Of a stretch of 64,000 bases of DNA, positions 36,886 to 45,638 are shown piece after piece. Origin of the DNA: Gemmatimonadota bacterium (GTDB lineage Bacteria; Gemmatimonadota; Gemmatimonadetes; Longimicrobiales; Gaopeijiaceae). Location: positions 62,001-126,000 of the forward strand of contig SKKN01000035.1 in NCBI GenBank assembly GCA_007121455.1, read 5' to 3'. The position numbers and the translations under genes are program-made. Position 1 is the first letter of the stretch. Each line of letters begins with the position of its first letter. The notes under the pieces were generated by a model. It saw only the letters and a program-made list of their open reading frames with translations, was not told the origin of the DNA and did no database searches.

Positions 36886-37545
36886 CTATCGCCCTAAGCC
36901 TTGGCCGTCGTCGGATGCCTGAGCCGCCTCGCCCTCAGGGAGAACACCCTGAAGCTGCCTCAGGTAATTCACCACATGCCATCGGTCGAAATGCGTGAGT
37001 TGGTGCCCGTACGCCGGCATCAAGCCGCGGCCCACCCGGATGATCCCGTAGATGAAGCCGTCCGTGAATGCCTCCGCTCTCGGCCCGGTGACCGGGAAGG
37101 GCGGGTATCCCGCTCCGGTCACCGGACCGGCGCCGGCGCCGTCCTCACCGTGGCACGGAGCGCAGCTCCGGTTGAAGAGCTCCTCGCCCCGGCCCAGCGA
37201 CTCGGCCGTGGGGGAGACCGGGTTCGCGATCTCCGTCACGACCGCAGCCTGCTGGGCCACGTCCATCTGCGTGAAGTGCGGAGGCATATCCTCCGTGCCG
37301 CGTGCCTGTCCCACGTTTACCTCGCCCATCTGAGCCGGGTAATTCCCCGCCGCGAAAGGAACGGACCCCTCTGCCGGCGGCCTTGGATCCTCATACGGCG
37401 CGACATACGGCTGATCCCGCATGCTTCGCCCGAAGAGGGTCGCCAGCGCATCATCCATGGGGTGGCAGCCGGCAGCCGCGATGGTGAGCAGCGCGAGGGC
37501 GTAGCCGAGCGGCCGGCGCATGCTTCGGCGGATGACCTCACGCAT
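36886..37545 (-). CDS. actE: Alternative complex III subunit ActE (monoheme cytochrome c lipoprotein)
   Basis: 219 residues. A lipoprotein signal (GYALALLTIAAAGC, Cys27) anchors a cytochrome c domain with a single CAPCH heme site (128-132) and a probable Met ligand at 176 (RGLMPAYGH). It is an electron-transfer subunit of the quinol:cytochrome c oxidoreductase on the periplasmic side. The ATG at 37545 overlaps the actD stop by eight bases. Confidence 0.93.
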   Translation of the reverse strand: MREVIRRSMRRPLGYALALLTIAAAGCHPMDDALATLFGRSMRDQPYVAPYEDPRPPAEGSVPFAAGNYPAQMGEVNVGQARGTEDMPPHFTQMDVAQQAAVVTEIANPVSPTAESLGRGEELFNRSCAPCHGEDGAGAGPVTGAGYPPFPVTGPRAEAFTDGFIYGIIRVGRGLMPAYGHQLTHFDRWHVVNYLRQLQGVLPEGEAAQASDDGQGLGR

Positions 37546-38071
37546 AGTGAACCCCCTCTCTGTCCTCTCGTAGCGCACTCGGCTCATGGCGGTCGATGAT
37601 GCGCCGCGCCTCCTCGAGCCGCTCTTCGTCCGCGGAGACGTAGAGGCCGAACCGACCGGCGGTGAATTCGGGATCGTAGATCACGATGGGCTTCAAGTTG
37701 GGAAAGCGCATGTTGATGAAGAGCCCGATCACCGTCGCCAGGACGCCGAACAGAATCGTCATCTCGAAGGCGATGACGACGTATGCCGGCATCGAAAGGA
37801 TCGGCTTGCCTCCCGTGACCAATGGCCAGTCCAGCGATGCGAAGACGGGGAAGGCGAAGCCGGCTGCCGCGCCCACGAGTGCGCCTACCAGCGTGAAGGT
37901 CCGGACGGGGCTCTTTCCGTATCCCAGCGCCTCCTCGATGTGGTGCTCGGGATACGGCGCATACGCGGTGAGTCCCCGGAACCCCGCCTGGCGAAGTTCC
38001 TCGATCGCCTCCACGATCGAGTCCAGATAGTCGAACGAGGCCAGAAAGCCTTTTGTGCCCTGCGCGCTCAT
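37538..38071 (-). CDS. actD: Alternative complex III subunit ActD (DUF3341 membrane protein)
   Basis: 177 residues. An N-terminal soluble domain (GFLASFDYLDSIVEAIEELRQAG, AYAPYPEHHIEEALG) is followed by two TM helices (VGALVGAAAGFAFPVF and AYVVIAFEMTILFGVLATVIG) and a C-terminal soluble part (YDPEFTAGRFGLYV). This is the DUF3341 architecture. Its role is structural, without cofactors. The ATG at 38071 overlaps the actC stop (ATGA); open frame upstream of this is the shadow of actC. Confidence 0.93.
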   Translation of the reverse strand: MSAQGTKGFLASFDYLDSIVEAIEELRQAGFRGLTAYAPYPEHHIEEALGYGKSPVRTFTLVGALVGAAAGFAFPVFASLDWPLVTGGKPILSMPAYVVIAFEMTILFGVLATVIGLFINMRFPNLKPIVIYDPEFTAGRFGLYVSADEERLEEARRIIDRHEPSALREDREGVHYA

Positions 38072-39444
38072 CGTTCGCCCTCCTGCTTCTTCCGGGCCCG
38101 GTAGGGAGCGGGCAGGACCTCCTTCAGCTCCGAGATCGCCACCGGCGGCAGGATCCGGATGAAGAGAAGGAACCAGAATGCGAACCAGGCGAAGCTCCCC
38201 AGAATGATCCCCATTTCCGTCAGCGACGGGCGGTACACGTTCCATGCGAACGGCATGAACTCGTGGGAGAGGGAGGTCACGATGATCGTATACCGCTCGA
38301 ACCACATCCCGATGTTGATGAAGATCGAGATCACGAAGAGGGCGGCGATGGAATGGCGCACCCTCCGGAACCAGAGCATGATCGGAATGAAGCCGTTACA
38401 GATCAACATGATCCACGTGGACCACCAGTAATGGCCCCAGAGTCGATTCCAGAACACACGTCGCTCTGGATCCTCCCCGCTGTACCACGCCATGAAGAAT
38501 TCGATGAGGTAGGCGTAGAAGACGATCAGCCCCGTCACGAGGCAGAGCTTCGCCATGGCGTCGAAATGGCGAACGGTCAGGTACTTCTCGAGCCCGAAGA
38601 TTTTGCGGATCGGCACCGACAATGTGATCACCATCGCGACGCCGGAGAAGATCGCGCCCGCAACGAAGTACGGCGCGAAGATCGTAGCGTGCCACCCCGG
38701 CACGATCGCCATCGCGAAGTCCCAGGACACCACCGAGTGCACGGAGAGCACGAGGGGCGTGGCGAGCGCGGCCAGGAAGAGATACGCCTTCCCGAAGTGG
38801 TGCCACTCGCGGTCCGTCCCCCGCCATCCGAGGGCCGCGAACTCGTACAGCTTTCTCCGAAGCCCTCGAGCCTTGTCCCGTGCGGCCGCAAGGTCCGGGA
38901 TCGATCCCAGGTAGAAGAAGATGGACGAGACCGTGAAGTAGGTCGTGACCGCGAAGACATCCCAGACGAGCGGACTCCGGAAGTTGGGCCAGAGTAAGCG
39001 CTCGTTGGGGTACGGGAAGAGCCAGTACGCGTGCCAGGCCCGCCCGAGGTGGATCAGCGGGAAGAGCCCCGCGGTCATCACCGCGAAGACCGTCATGGCC
39101 TCCGCGGCTCGGTAGATCGACTGTCTCCACCTCGCCCGGAAAAGGAAGAGGATCGCGGAAATGAGCGTTCCCGAGTGCGCGATACCGACCCAGAAGACGA
39201 AGGTCGTGATGTACACGCCCCAGCCCACGGGACTGTTGAGGCCCGTAGCCCCGATCCCGAAGATGAGCTGATAGCCCCAGGAGAAGGCGAGCACGCCGAC
39301 GCCCGCGGAGGCCAGCCCGAAGAGGATCCACCACCACTTCCCCGGACGGGAGAGAATGCTGAGGACGTCCTCGTTCACCTCTGCGTGCGAGGTGACGTCC
39401 GGGTGGGTCAGCGCCCCCCTTTCGGTTTCAGTTACGGTCGCCAT
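38068..39444 (-). CDS. actC: Alternative complex III subunit ActC (NrfD-family quinol-binding subunit)
   Basis: 458 residues, ten predicted TM helices of the PsrC/NrfD family (WWWILFGLASAGVGVLAFSWG, WVGIAHSGTLISAILFLFRARWR, YWWSTWIMLICNGFIPIMLW). Known ACIII structures place the quinol-oxidation site in ActC next to the ActB [3Fe-4S] cluster. It lies 40 bp downstream of actB in the act operon. Confidence 0.94.
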   Translation of the reverse strand: MATVTETERGALTHPDVTSHAEVNEDVLSILSRPGKWWWILFGLASAGVGVLAFSWGYQLIFGIGATGLNSPVGWGVYITTFVFWVGIAHSGTLISAILFLFRARWRQSIYRAAEAMTVFAVMTAGLFPLIHLGRAWHAYWLFPYPNERLLWPNFRSPLVWDVFAVTTYFTVSSIFFYLGSIPDLAAARDKARGLRRKLYEFAALGWRGTDREWHHFGKAYLFLAALATPLVLSVHSVVSWDFAMAIVPGWHATIFAPYFVAGAIFSGVAMVITLSVPIRKIFGLEKYLTVRHFDAMAKLCLVTGLIVFYAYLIEFFMAWYSGEDPERRVFWNRLWGHYWWSTWIMLICNGFIPIMLWFRRVRHSIAALFVISIFINIGMWFERYTIIVTSLSHEFMPFAWNVYRPSLTEMGIILGSFAWFAFWFLLFIRILPPVAISELKEVLPAPYRARKKQEGER

Positions 39445-39484
39445 CCCCTACCTCCGCCTCCGGCTGAAGTGCGCGCGCCGGGGC

Positions 39485-42400
39485 TCACACATGGAACTCG
39501 GTCACCGGGTGAAACGTCACCTTTCGCAGGTAGTTCACCGCGGGCTGCGTGTTGATCAAGACATCGAGGACCCGGTATGTCCTCTCGTTGCGTGCCAAAT
39601 GCGCAACCCGGGAATCGGGGTCGCGGATGTTCCCGAAGACGATCGCCTCCGCCGGGCAGCTCTGCTGACAGGCCGGCACGACCTCGTCCGTTTGAAGCCC
39701 TCGGCCCTCCAGGGTCGCCTGGTTCTCCCGCTCACGGATTCGCTGCACGCAGAAGGAACACTTTTCCATGACCCCCTCGGCCCGCACGGTGACGTCCGGG
39801 TTGTACTGCCAGTTCATCGGCTCGGGGATCTCGGAGAAGCGATACCAGTTGAAGACCCGCACCTTGTACGGGCAGTTGTTCGCGCAGTAGCGGGTCCCGA
39901 CGCAACGGTTGTAGACCTGGGCGTTCATCCCGTCGGGGGTGTGGTACGCCGCGTATACGGGGCAGACCGGCTCGCATGGGGCGTTGCCGCAGTGCTGGCA
40001 GAGCATCGGCAGGAACCGGATGTCCACCGGGCCGGGCTCCGAGGCGTCGACGCCCTCGTAGTAGCGCTCGAGCCGGATCCAGTGGAGGTCCCGCCCCATG
40101 AGGACCTGATCCTCACCGACCCAGGGAATGTTGTTCTCTGCCTGACATGCCGTCACGCAGGCACTGCACCCGGTGCACTTGTCCAGATCGATCGCCATCG
40201 ACCACCGGGCTGTCGTTTCCGGGTCGTACTCGCCGTACTGTGCGCCCGGGAGGGGGTAGTCTTCCGGCAACCCGTCCGTGGGAACCGGCGCGAACCCTCC
40301 GAGTGCTTGCAACTCGTGCAGCCGCTCCCCGTCGCCCTCCGGTTGAGGCTCTCCGGTCAGAGCATCTACCTGAACTGCAGGAGCGATCGGGCGATCGAAC
40401 TGCTCGCTCGATCCCTCGATCGTCGCGAGCGGACGGCGACGTCCGGTCGACTCCACCGTCACGCGGGTGGAGAGGTGGACGAGCCCTCCGGAGGGCTGCT
40501 CCGCTTCGGAGGGCAGGAGGCGCATGGGGTTGACGCCCCGGCCCTCCGCCCACCGCCCGAGAGCTTCGTGCCCGCCGCCCATCGCGAGCGCCACGGTGTC
40601 CTCGCGGATGCCGGGATACGTCCACACGGGAAGCTCCACTTCCCCGTGGGACGAACGGACGCGGACGATATCTCCGTTCCGGATCCCCATCGCCGTCGCT
40701 CGCTCGGAGTTCACTTCGAGCCAGGAGTGCCAAGCGATCTTGCTCACAGGATCCGGGAGCTCCTGGAGCCATGGACGGTTCGCGAGGCTGCCGTCCCCGA
40801 ACCGCGAGGATGGATGGACGAGGAGGACCGGATCCCCCTCGTCGCCGTCGAACGCAGGCGGCTCGAAGGTGAGCGCCCGGTCCGGCGCCTGCAGGGACGG
40901 CTCGGCCTCCTCCTCTCCGGCGATCTCCACCAACCCGCGGCGAAGAACGCCTCTCCAGAAGGCATCGAATCCCGCGGCCGCCTCGTCCGAACGTCCGTGG
41001 ATCTCCTGCCACGACGCGCGGAGATAGTCGTGGAAGGTGTCCTCTCCCAGGTCGTGCCCGAGCCGTCGGGCCACGGAGAGGACTACGTCGCCCCAGGGGC
41101 GGGAATCGAAATGAGGTACCGGCTGCATCACCGGCTGCTGCACCGCGTACACGCCGGGCCGCGGGCTCGAATCCCCCCATGCCTCGAGCGGATGCCGATC
41201 GGGCAGCACCAGGTCTGCAGCCCGCGCCGTCTCGTCCATCTGCGTGGTGACCGCCACCTTGAACGGCACGTTCGCGAAGGCTTCCGCGAAGGCGGAGGTG
41301 CCGGGCAGGGAGTAGACCGGGTTCGCCCCATGTACGACCGCCACCTCGATCTCCCCCGCCTGCATCGCAGCGATCGCATCCTCCGTATCCGCGAAGGCTG
41401 CGGCGGAAGCCGTGCGGTCCGGTCGTCCCACATGCACGGTCTGACCGACGTTGCCGGCCACGGCGTTCAGTACCAGCACGGCGAGGTTGGCGGCCGTGGC
41501 ATGTCGGTGCTGGCCGGCGACCCCGGGGCCTACGGCGAGGCTCGGCTGCTGCGCGAAATCCGCGGCCAGCGCCTGGAGCGTCTCCGCCGGAATCCCGGCC
41601 AGTTCCGCCGCGCTCGCGGCGTCGTAGCCCTGGAGGAGCTCCTGGTACGGGCCGGCGTCTCCACCCGCATCGCTGATCTCCCTGGCGATCGCGAGGGCGA
41701 CCACGGCCTCCGAGCCGGGACGGATCGGGACCCATTCGTCGGCGTTCTGGCCCGTCAGCGAGAGGCGGGAGCCGAGGAACACGAAGCGCCCTTTCTCTCC
41801 CTCCTCCGTCGCCCCCGTAGAGCGGGCGAATCCCCGTGCATGCTCGACCGGGGAGAGCCACGTCTCCAGGAAGTCGGCACCGAAGGAGAGGGTCAGGCGC
41901 GAGGCCTCGAAGTCGAAGGTCGGGACCACGTCCCGACCGAACGCGACGCGCGTAGCCTCTCGGAGCGGAGCCTGAGCGAGGGCGTCGTACTCGACGCGCC
42001 GGCCGCCGGTCGCCTCCTGAAGCTCCTCCATGAGGCGTGACAGGGAGGCACCCGATCGGCCGTGGAGAAGGAGATTCGCCGGACCGCTCGCACCGAGCCG
42101 CTCGGCGAGGAGGTTCTCTGCCTCCTCCCAGCCGATCTCGACGAGCTCGCCGTTTTGGCGCTGCATCGGAGCGGAGACGCGGTCCGGATCGTAGAGGCCC
42201 TGGAGGGTGGAGTGCCCCCTGGAGCAGAGTGCGCCCTGGGAGACGGGATGGCTTGGATTTCCCTCCACCTTGACGGCGCGCCCCTCGCGAGTGCGCACCC
42301 ACATTCCGCACTGGCTGGGGCACTCACCGCAGACGGTGGCATACCAGGTGGCGACGCCCGGAGTGATGTCGTCCGGGGGTACGACATAGGGGATCAACCG

Positions 42401-42496
42401 CTCCACGTTTTCGGTAGAGCAGCCGAACATCCCGGCACCCACGCCGGTCGTTCCCGCCACCTTCAAAAAGTCCCGCCTCTTTATCCCGTCGCTCAT
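39485..42496 (-). CDS. actB: Alternative complex III subunit ActB (molybdopterin-oxidoreductase-like plus ferredoxin domain)
   Basis: 1003 residues, a natural fusion. The N-terminus carries a Tat-type signal (KRRDFLKVAG) ending near C26. The first part (about 50-700) is a CISM-family molybdopterin-like domain. The C-terminal part (about 740-1000) is a multi-[Fe-S] ferredoxin domain (DLDKCTGCSACVTACQ, LCQHCGNAPCEPVC, CVGTRYCANNCPYK, CSFCVQRIRE, ACQQSCPAEAIVFG), enough cysteines for four clusters. Unusually, the N-terminal domain also retains C56-x2-C59-x3-C63 and C91 (CGECPSQCG ... ALCSRG), the classic cluster site of molybdopterin enzymes. From memory, Flavobacterium ActB lacks it. The protein would pass quinol electrons to the heme subunits. 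Confidence 0.94.
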   Translation of the reverse strand: MSDGIKRRDFLKVAGTTGVGAGMFGCSTENVERLIPYVVPPDDITPGVATWYATVCGECPSQCGMWVRTREGRAVKVEGNPSHPVSQGALCSRGHSTLQGLYDPDRVSAPMQRQNGELVEIGWEEAENLLAERLGASGPANLLLHGRSGASLSRLMEELQEATGGRRVEYDALAQAPLREATRVAFGRDVVPTFDFEASRLTLSFGADFLETWLSPVEHARGFARSTGATEEGEKGRFVFLGSRLSLTGQNADEWVPIRPGSEAVVALAIAREISDAGGDAGPYQELLQGYDAASAAELAGIPAETLQALAADFAQQPSLAVGPGVAGQHRHATAANLAVLVLNAVAGNVGQTVHVGRPDRTASAAAFADTEDAIAAMQAGEIEVAVVHGANPVYSLPGTSAFAEAFANVPFKVAVTTQMDETARAADLVLPDRHPLEAWGDSSPRPGVYAVQQPVMQPVPHFDSRPWGDVVLSVARRLGHDLGEDTFHDYLRASWQEIHGRSDEAAAGFDAFWRGVLRRGLVEIAGEEEAEPSLQAPDRALTFEPPAFDGDEGDPVLLVHPSSRFGDGSLANRPWLQELPDPVSKIAWHSWLEVNSERATAMGIRNGDIVRVRSSHGEVELPVWTYPGIREDTVALAMGGGHEALGRWAEGRGVNPMRLLPSEAEQPSGGLVHLSTRVTVESTGRRRPLATIEGSSEQFDRPIAPAVQVDALTGEPQPEGDGERLHELQALGGFAPVPTDGLPEDYPLPGAQYGEYDPETTARWSMAIDLDKCTGCSACVTACQAENNIPWVGEDQVLMGRDLHWIRLERYYEGVDASEPGPVDIRFLPMLCQHCGNAPCEPVCPVYAAYHTPDGMNAQVYNRCVGTRYCANNCPYKVRVFNWYRFSEIPEPMNWQYNPDVTVRAEGVMEKCSFCVQRIRERENQATLEGRGLQTDEVVPACQQSCPAEAIVFGNIRDPDSRVAHLARNERTYRVLDVLINTQPAVNYLRKVTFHPVTEFHV

Positions 42497-42578
42497 CGAG
42501 TACCCTCTATCCGATCCTTGATCGGTCCTTCGGCATCAGGACCACTCCCGTACCACCACCCCGGGGCACGAGAGCAAC

Positions 42579-43139
42579 TCAGTAGTGGCACACCGCACAA
42601 TCGATGGAGGCCCGCTCTTCGATGTGGCAGTTCACGCACCAGCCCATCGTGAGCTCCTGTTCCACCGCCTGGATCACACCCATCTCCTCCACATTCCCAT
42701 GGCAGGAAGCACAATCGACCCCTGCGGCGACATGGCGCATGTGCGGGAACTGCACGTGGTCGGAGACGCGGTAGATCCGCACCCAGGGGATGGCCTCACG
42801 GCGTTCCCAGTAGTCACGAACCTTGGTGATCTCCTCCGGAGCGTCCGAGCCGGAGATCACCGCATGGCATCCCATGCAGGTGGCCACCGGTGGGATCCCG
42901 GCGGAGGAGGAGCGCTCAGCCGAGAAGTGGCAGTATTGGCAGTCGATCTGGAAGTCCCCGGCATGCTTGTCATGGGGGAACTGGATGGGCTGCTCGGTCG
43001 CATCGATGGCAGGCGCATCCTGTGCCTGAGCCGTCTCCTGAGAAGGATCGGCCTCCCCGTTCTCACGGGCCTGTACGAAGGCCAGAGAGCTGAGAAGAGC
43101 GACCCCGAAGAGAGCCACGAAAAGCCACTGTTTGGTCAT
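42579..43139 (-). CDS. actA: Alternative complex III subunit ActA (pentaheme cytochrome c)
   Basis: 186 residues. An N-terminal hydrophobic signal/anchor (LFVALFGVALLSSLAF) precedes five CxxCH heme sites: CQYCH (67-71), CMGCH (88-92), CASCH (143-147), CVNCH (168-172) and CAVCH (181-185). It relays electrons from ActB toward soluble or oxidase-bound cytochrome c. First gene of the act operon, behind a strong promoter at 43205-43233, and 82 bp upstream of actB. Confidence 0.95.
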   Translation of the reverse strand: MTKQWLFVALFGVALLSSLAFVQARENGEADPSQETAQAQDAPAIDATEQPIQFPHDKHAGDFQIDCQYCHFSAERSSSAGIPPVATCMGCHAVISGSDAPEEITKVRDYWERREAIPWVRIYRVSDHVQFPHMRHVAAGVDCASCHGNVEEMGVIQAVEQELTMGWCVNCHIEERASIDCAVCHY

Positions 43140-43204
43140 AGAAGCCTGTTTCCGGGGCCTTGGGCCGCCCGTTCCCGGATCCGTCTGTCGTCGAAACGGC
43201 CGCC

Positions 43205-43233
43205 AAGTTAGGAGGCCCCCCGAACCCTGTCAA
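43205..43233 (-). promoter_or_regulatory. Sigma-70-like promoter for the act operon
   Basis: On the minus strand, a perfect TTGACA (43233-43228), a 17-nt spacer and TAACTT (43210-43205). This gives a leader of about 60 nt before the actA ATG. The spacer is G-rich. Confidence 0.55.
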
Positions 43234-43359
43234 CGTTTGTTCTCGACCCTCGAAGCCGCACCCCGACGGCGCGCATGCCACCGCAACATCCCTGGTTGCC
43301 GCAGCGCCTAGAAATGCTCCATCTTGCCACGGCTTCAGCCACCGAACCGGAGCGCACTG

Positions 43360-44187
43360 GTGACGAAAGAACGGAACGAAGATACCAGCGGACGCGCAGG
43401 GCGGCCATGGGGTGTCTACAACCTGTCCGAAGAATCGCCGGTGACGGTCGTCCTCGGACCACAGGTCATCTGGCTTCGGCTTCGTGACGGGGAGGTCTGG
43501 CTGGCCCACGCTCCGAGGGACCCCTCGGCCACGCAGCGGGGTGAGCGATCCCCCGTCCCCCCTCCGGACGATCCGTCCTGGGAACGCTGGGCCACCGCGG
43601 GAAGGGTCTCGCGAGTCGAGCTCAAGCCGGTCCTCTCCTCCCGGCCCGTCGTTCTCCAACCGGAACGGACCTTTCGCCTCACACGTGGGGCCGGGGCCCG
43701 CGTCTACGTCCGACTCCCCGTCTGGATTCGCGTTCAACTTCCCGGAGACCCGCCGGTCGTGCTGGACGAACTCCCTTCCATGACGATGTCCGACACCTGG
43801 TGGGGCGACCCCATGAGGGGTGAGCTTGCATACTGGCTCCCGACGACAGCTCGACGTGAGATGCGACCGGAGCTCTTCCTTCCCCACGTGGCGGTGTGCC
43901 CCCTTCAAATGTGGAACCGATCCGCGGGGGACCTCCGGGTGGAGAGGGTGCTGCTGAAGGTGGAGTACCTGTCGCTCTTCGAGGAAGCCCCGGGGCGGCT
44001 CTGGACGGACGTCTCTACGCTCCGTTACGAGGGGGAAATGGAGGAGAGCGTCGTCGAAAAGTCGGGGACGCCGCCGGAGGAGGCGCCGGCGGCTCGACCG
44101 ATCTGCCCCCCTCGCCTCTCGGCGCCGAAGGGCCTCCGCGCGTGGAGCTTCGACCGGATCCGCGCCGGCTTCGGAATGGCTCCTTGA
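43360..44187 (+). CDS. Conserved hypothetical protein, possibly DUF432-like, next to MscS
   Basis: 275 residues, soluble, no signal peptide or TM helix, rich in beta-prone sequence. Recognisable stretches are WGVYNLSEESPVTVVLGP, VVLQPERTFRLTRGAGARVYVRLPVWIRVQL, MSDTWWGDPMRGELAYWLPTTARRE and CPLQMWNRSAGDLRVERVLLKVEYLSLF. I believe it resembles DUF432 proteins, which I recall beside MscS genes, but I cannot verify this. GTG 43360 has GGAG nine bases upstream; a TTG at 43324 in the same frame has no ribosome binding site. It precedes mscS by 53 bp and probably forms a unit with it. Function unknown. Confidence 0.65.
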   Translation: MTKERNEDTSGRAGRPWGVYNLSEESPVTVVLGPQVIWLRLRDGEVWLAHAPRDPSATQRGERSPVPPPDDPSWERWATAGRVSRVELKPVLSSRPVVLQPERTFRLTRGAGARVYVRLPVWIRVQLPGDPPVVLDELPSMTMSDTWWGDPMRGELAYWLPTTARREMRPELFLPHVAVCPLQMWNRSAGDLRVERVLLKVEYLSLFEEAPGRLWTDVSTLRYEGEMEESVVEKSGTPPEEAPAARPICPPRLSAPKGLRAWSFDRIRAGFGMAP

Positions 44188-44240
44188 AGACGACATCCGC
44201 ACTGGAGGCCCTTGCCATGATGTCACGAGCACCCTGAGCG

Positions 44241-45188
44241 ATGGCATCGCTCCTCTCCCAGGTCGACGAGACCGCGGCCACCGGGGTAGACCTCTCCACC
44301 TGGCTCCGCTTCGAGGACCTCGCAGATCTCGTACGGGCGGCCTTCCTCCTGTCGGTAGGGCTGGCCCTCATCCTTCTCGCCTCCCATTGGACGCGCCGGT
44401 GGGTCTCGGAGCGCTACACGACGCACCACGGCGTCATCGCGGGAAAGCTCGTCTTCTACCCGGGAGTGGCCCTGATCGTCGTCTCCGTCCTGGGCCAGCT
44501 CGGGTTCTCCCTGGCCCCATTGCTCGGCGCGGCGGGGATCCTGGGAATCGCCCTCGGATTCGCCTCCCAGACCAGTGTTTCCAACGTGATCAGTGGCATC
44601 TTCCTGCTTGCGGAGCAGCCCTTCCAGGTGGACGATGTGATCCAGGTGGGGGATACGGTGGGACGGGTGCTCTCCGTCGACTTCCTCTCGGTGAAGCTCC
44701 GAACGTTCGACAATCGCTTCGTACGGATTCCGAACGAGTCGATCGTGAAGAGCCAGGTGACGAACATCACCCGCTTTCCGATCCGTCGATTCGACCTCAT
44801 GGTCGGCGTAGCACATAAAGAGAACGTCAAGCGGGTGCGCGAGGTCCTGCTCGACGTCGCGAGGCAGAACCCGGTCGCCCTCATGGAGCCAGGGCCGGTG
44901 GTGATGTTTCACGGGTTCGGAGACTCCTCGATCGATCTCAGATTCGCTGTCTGGACCGCGAAGGAGAACTTCCTGAAGCTTGGGAACTCCCTCCAGGAAG
45001 AAGTGAAGGCGCGATTCGACGCGGAAGGCATCGAGATTCCCTTTCCGCACCGCACCTTCTACACGGGTCTCGAGACGCAGCCGCTCCCGATCCGGATCGT
45101 GGCCTCCCCCGATGAACTCCCGGACCCGCCCATCGAGGAGCCAGGAGACGGTGGTGGTCCAGGCGCGGAGGACGACGAGGACTCGTAG
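44241..45188 (+). CDS. Small-conductance mechanosensitive channel, MscS family
   Basis: 315 residues. TM helices lie near 30-50 and 75-95. The pore helix TM3 is LGAAGILGIALGFASQTSVSNVISGIFLL (about 94-122, glycine/alanine pattern typical of MscS). The beta domain follows (FQVDDVIQVGDTVGRVLSVDFLSVKLRTFDN) and then the alpha/beta cytosolic cage. It releases osmolytes on hypo-osmotic shock. The C-terminal tail is acidic (GGPGAEDDEDS). It probably forms an operon with the unknown beta-rich protein upstream. Confidence 0.92.
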   Translation: MASLLSQVDETAATGVDLSTWLRFEDLADLVRAAFLLSVGLALILLASHWTRRWVSERYTTHHGVIAGKLVFYPGVALIVVSVLGQLGFSLAPLLGAAGILGIALGFASQTSVSNVISGIFLLAEQPFQVDDVIQVGDTVGRVLSVDFLSVKLRTFDNRFVRIPNESIVKSQVTNITRFPIRRFDLMVGVAHKENVKRVREVLLDVARQNPVALMEPGPVVMFHGFGDSSIDLRFAVWTAKENFLKLGNSLQEEVKARFDAEGIEIPFPHRTFYTGLETQPLPIRIVASPDELPDPPIEEPGDGGGPGAEDDEDS

Positions 45189-45292
45189 ATGGACTCGAGA
45201 ATCGCCTCCAGAACGGAGAGCGGACCCCGGGTCCCAGGACCAGGAACCGGTCCGCCTTGGACCCCGGTCGGGACCGGCGTTAGCTTACCGCC

Positions 45293-45589
45293 ATGAGTCG
45301 AGACAGCAGCTCCTCCACTCCCGGAAGACCATCTTCGGGCGAGCACGTCGGGACGGTCAGCCACAAGGGCCGCTTCTGGGACGTCTACCTTGAATTCGAG
45401 GATGATCCCCGCCGTACGGACACCTGCCGGGCGCGCCTCGCCTTTTCGCCGGCGGATCGGTCGGAGGGGGATTCCCCTCTCCGGACCGTCCCCGTGATCA
45501 TCGAGCCCTCCTGGGAGGAAGCGGTCCACAAGGCGCGCGGCATGGATGAGCACCAGCTCATCGCGTTCCTCCGGTCACTCCTCCCGTAA
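45293..45589 (+). CDS. Hypothetical protein, 98 residues
   Basis: Soluble small protein. A serine/proline-rich N-terminus (about 16 residues) precedes a compact region VGTVSHKGRFWDVYLEFEDDP, then a helical C-terminus EAVHKARGMDEHQLIAFLRSLLP. I recognise no domain. It starts with ATG 104 bp after mscS (the gap is rich in GGACC/GGTCC repeats that could form a hairpin) and converges on the ABC permease gene. Codon use is like its neighbours, so it is probably real. Confidence 0.55.
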   Translation: MSRDSSSSTPGRPSSGEHVGTVSHKGRFWDVYLEFEDDPRRTDTCRARLAFSPADRSEGDSPLRTVPVIIEPSWEEAVHKARGMDEHQLIAFLRSLLP

Positions 45590-45638
45590 GACACCGCCGA
45601 TGAGCGGGCGCGGTCGGGCACCCTGAAGGCGGAAGGGG

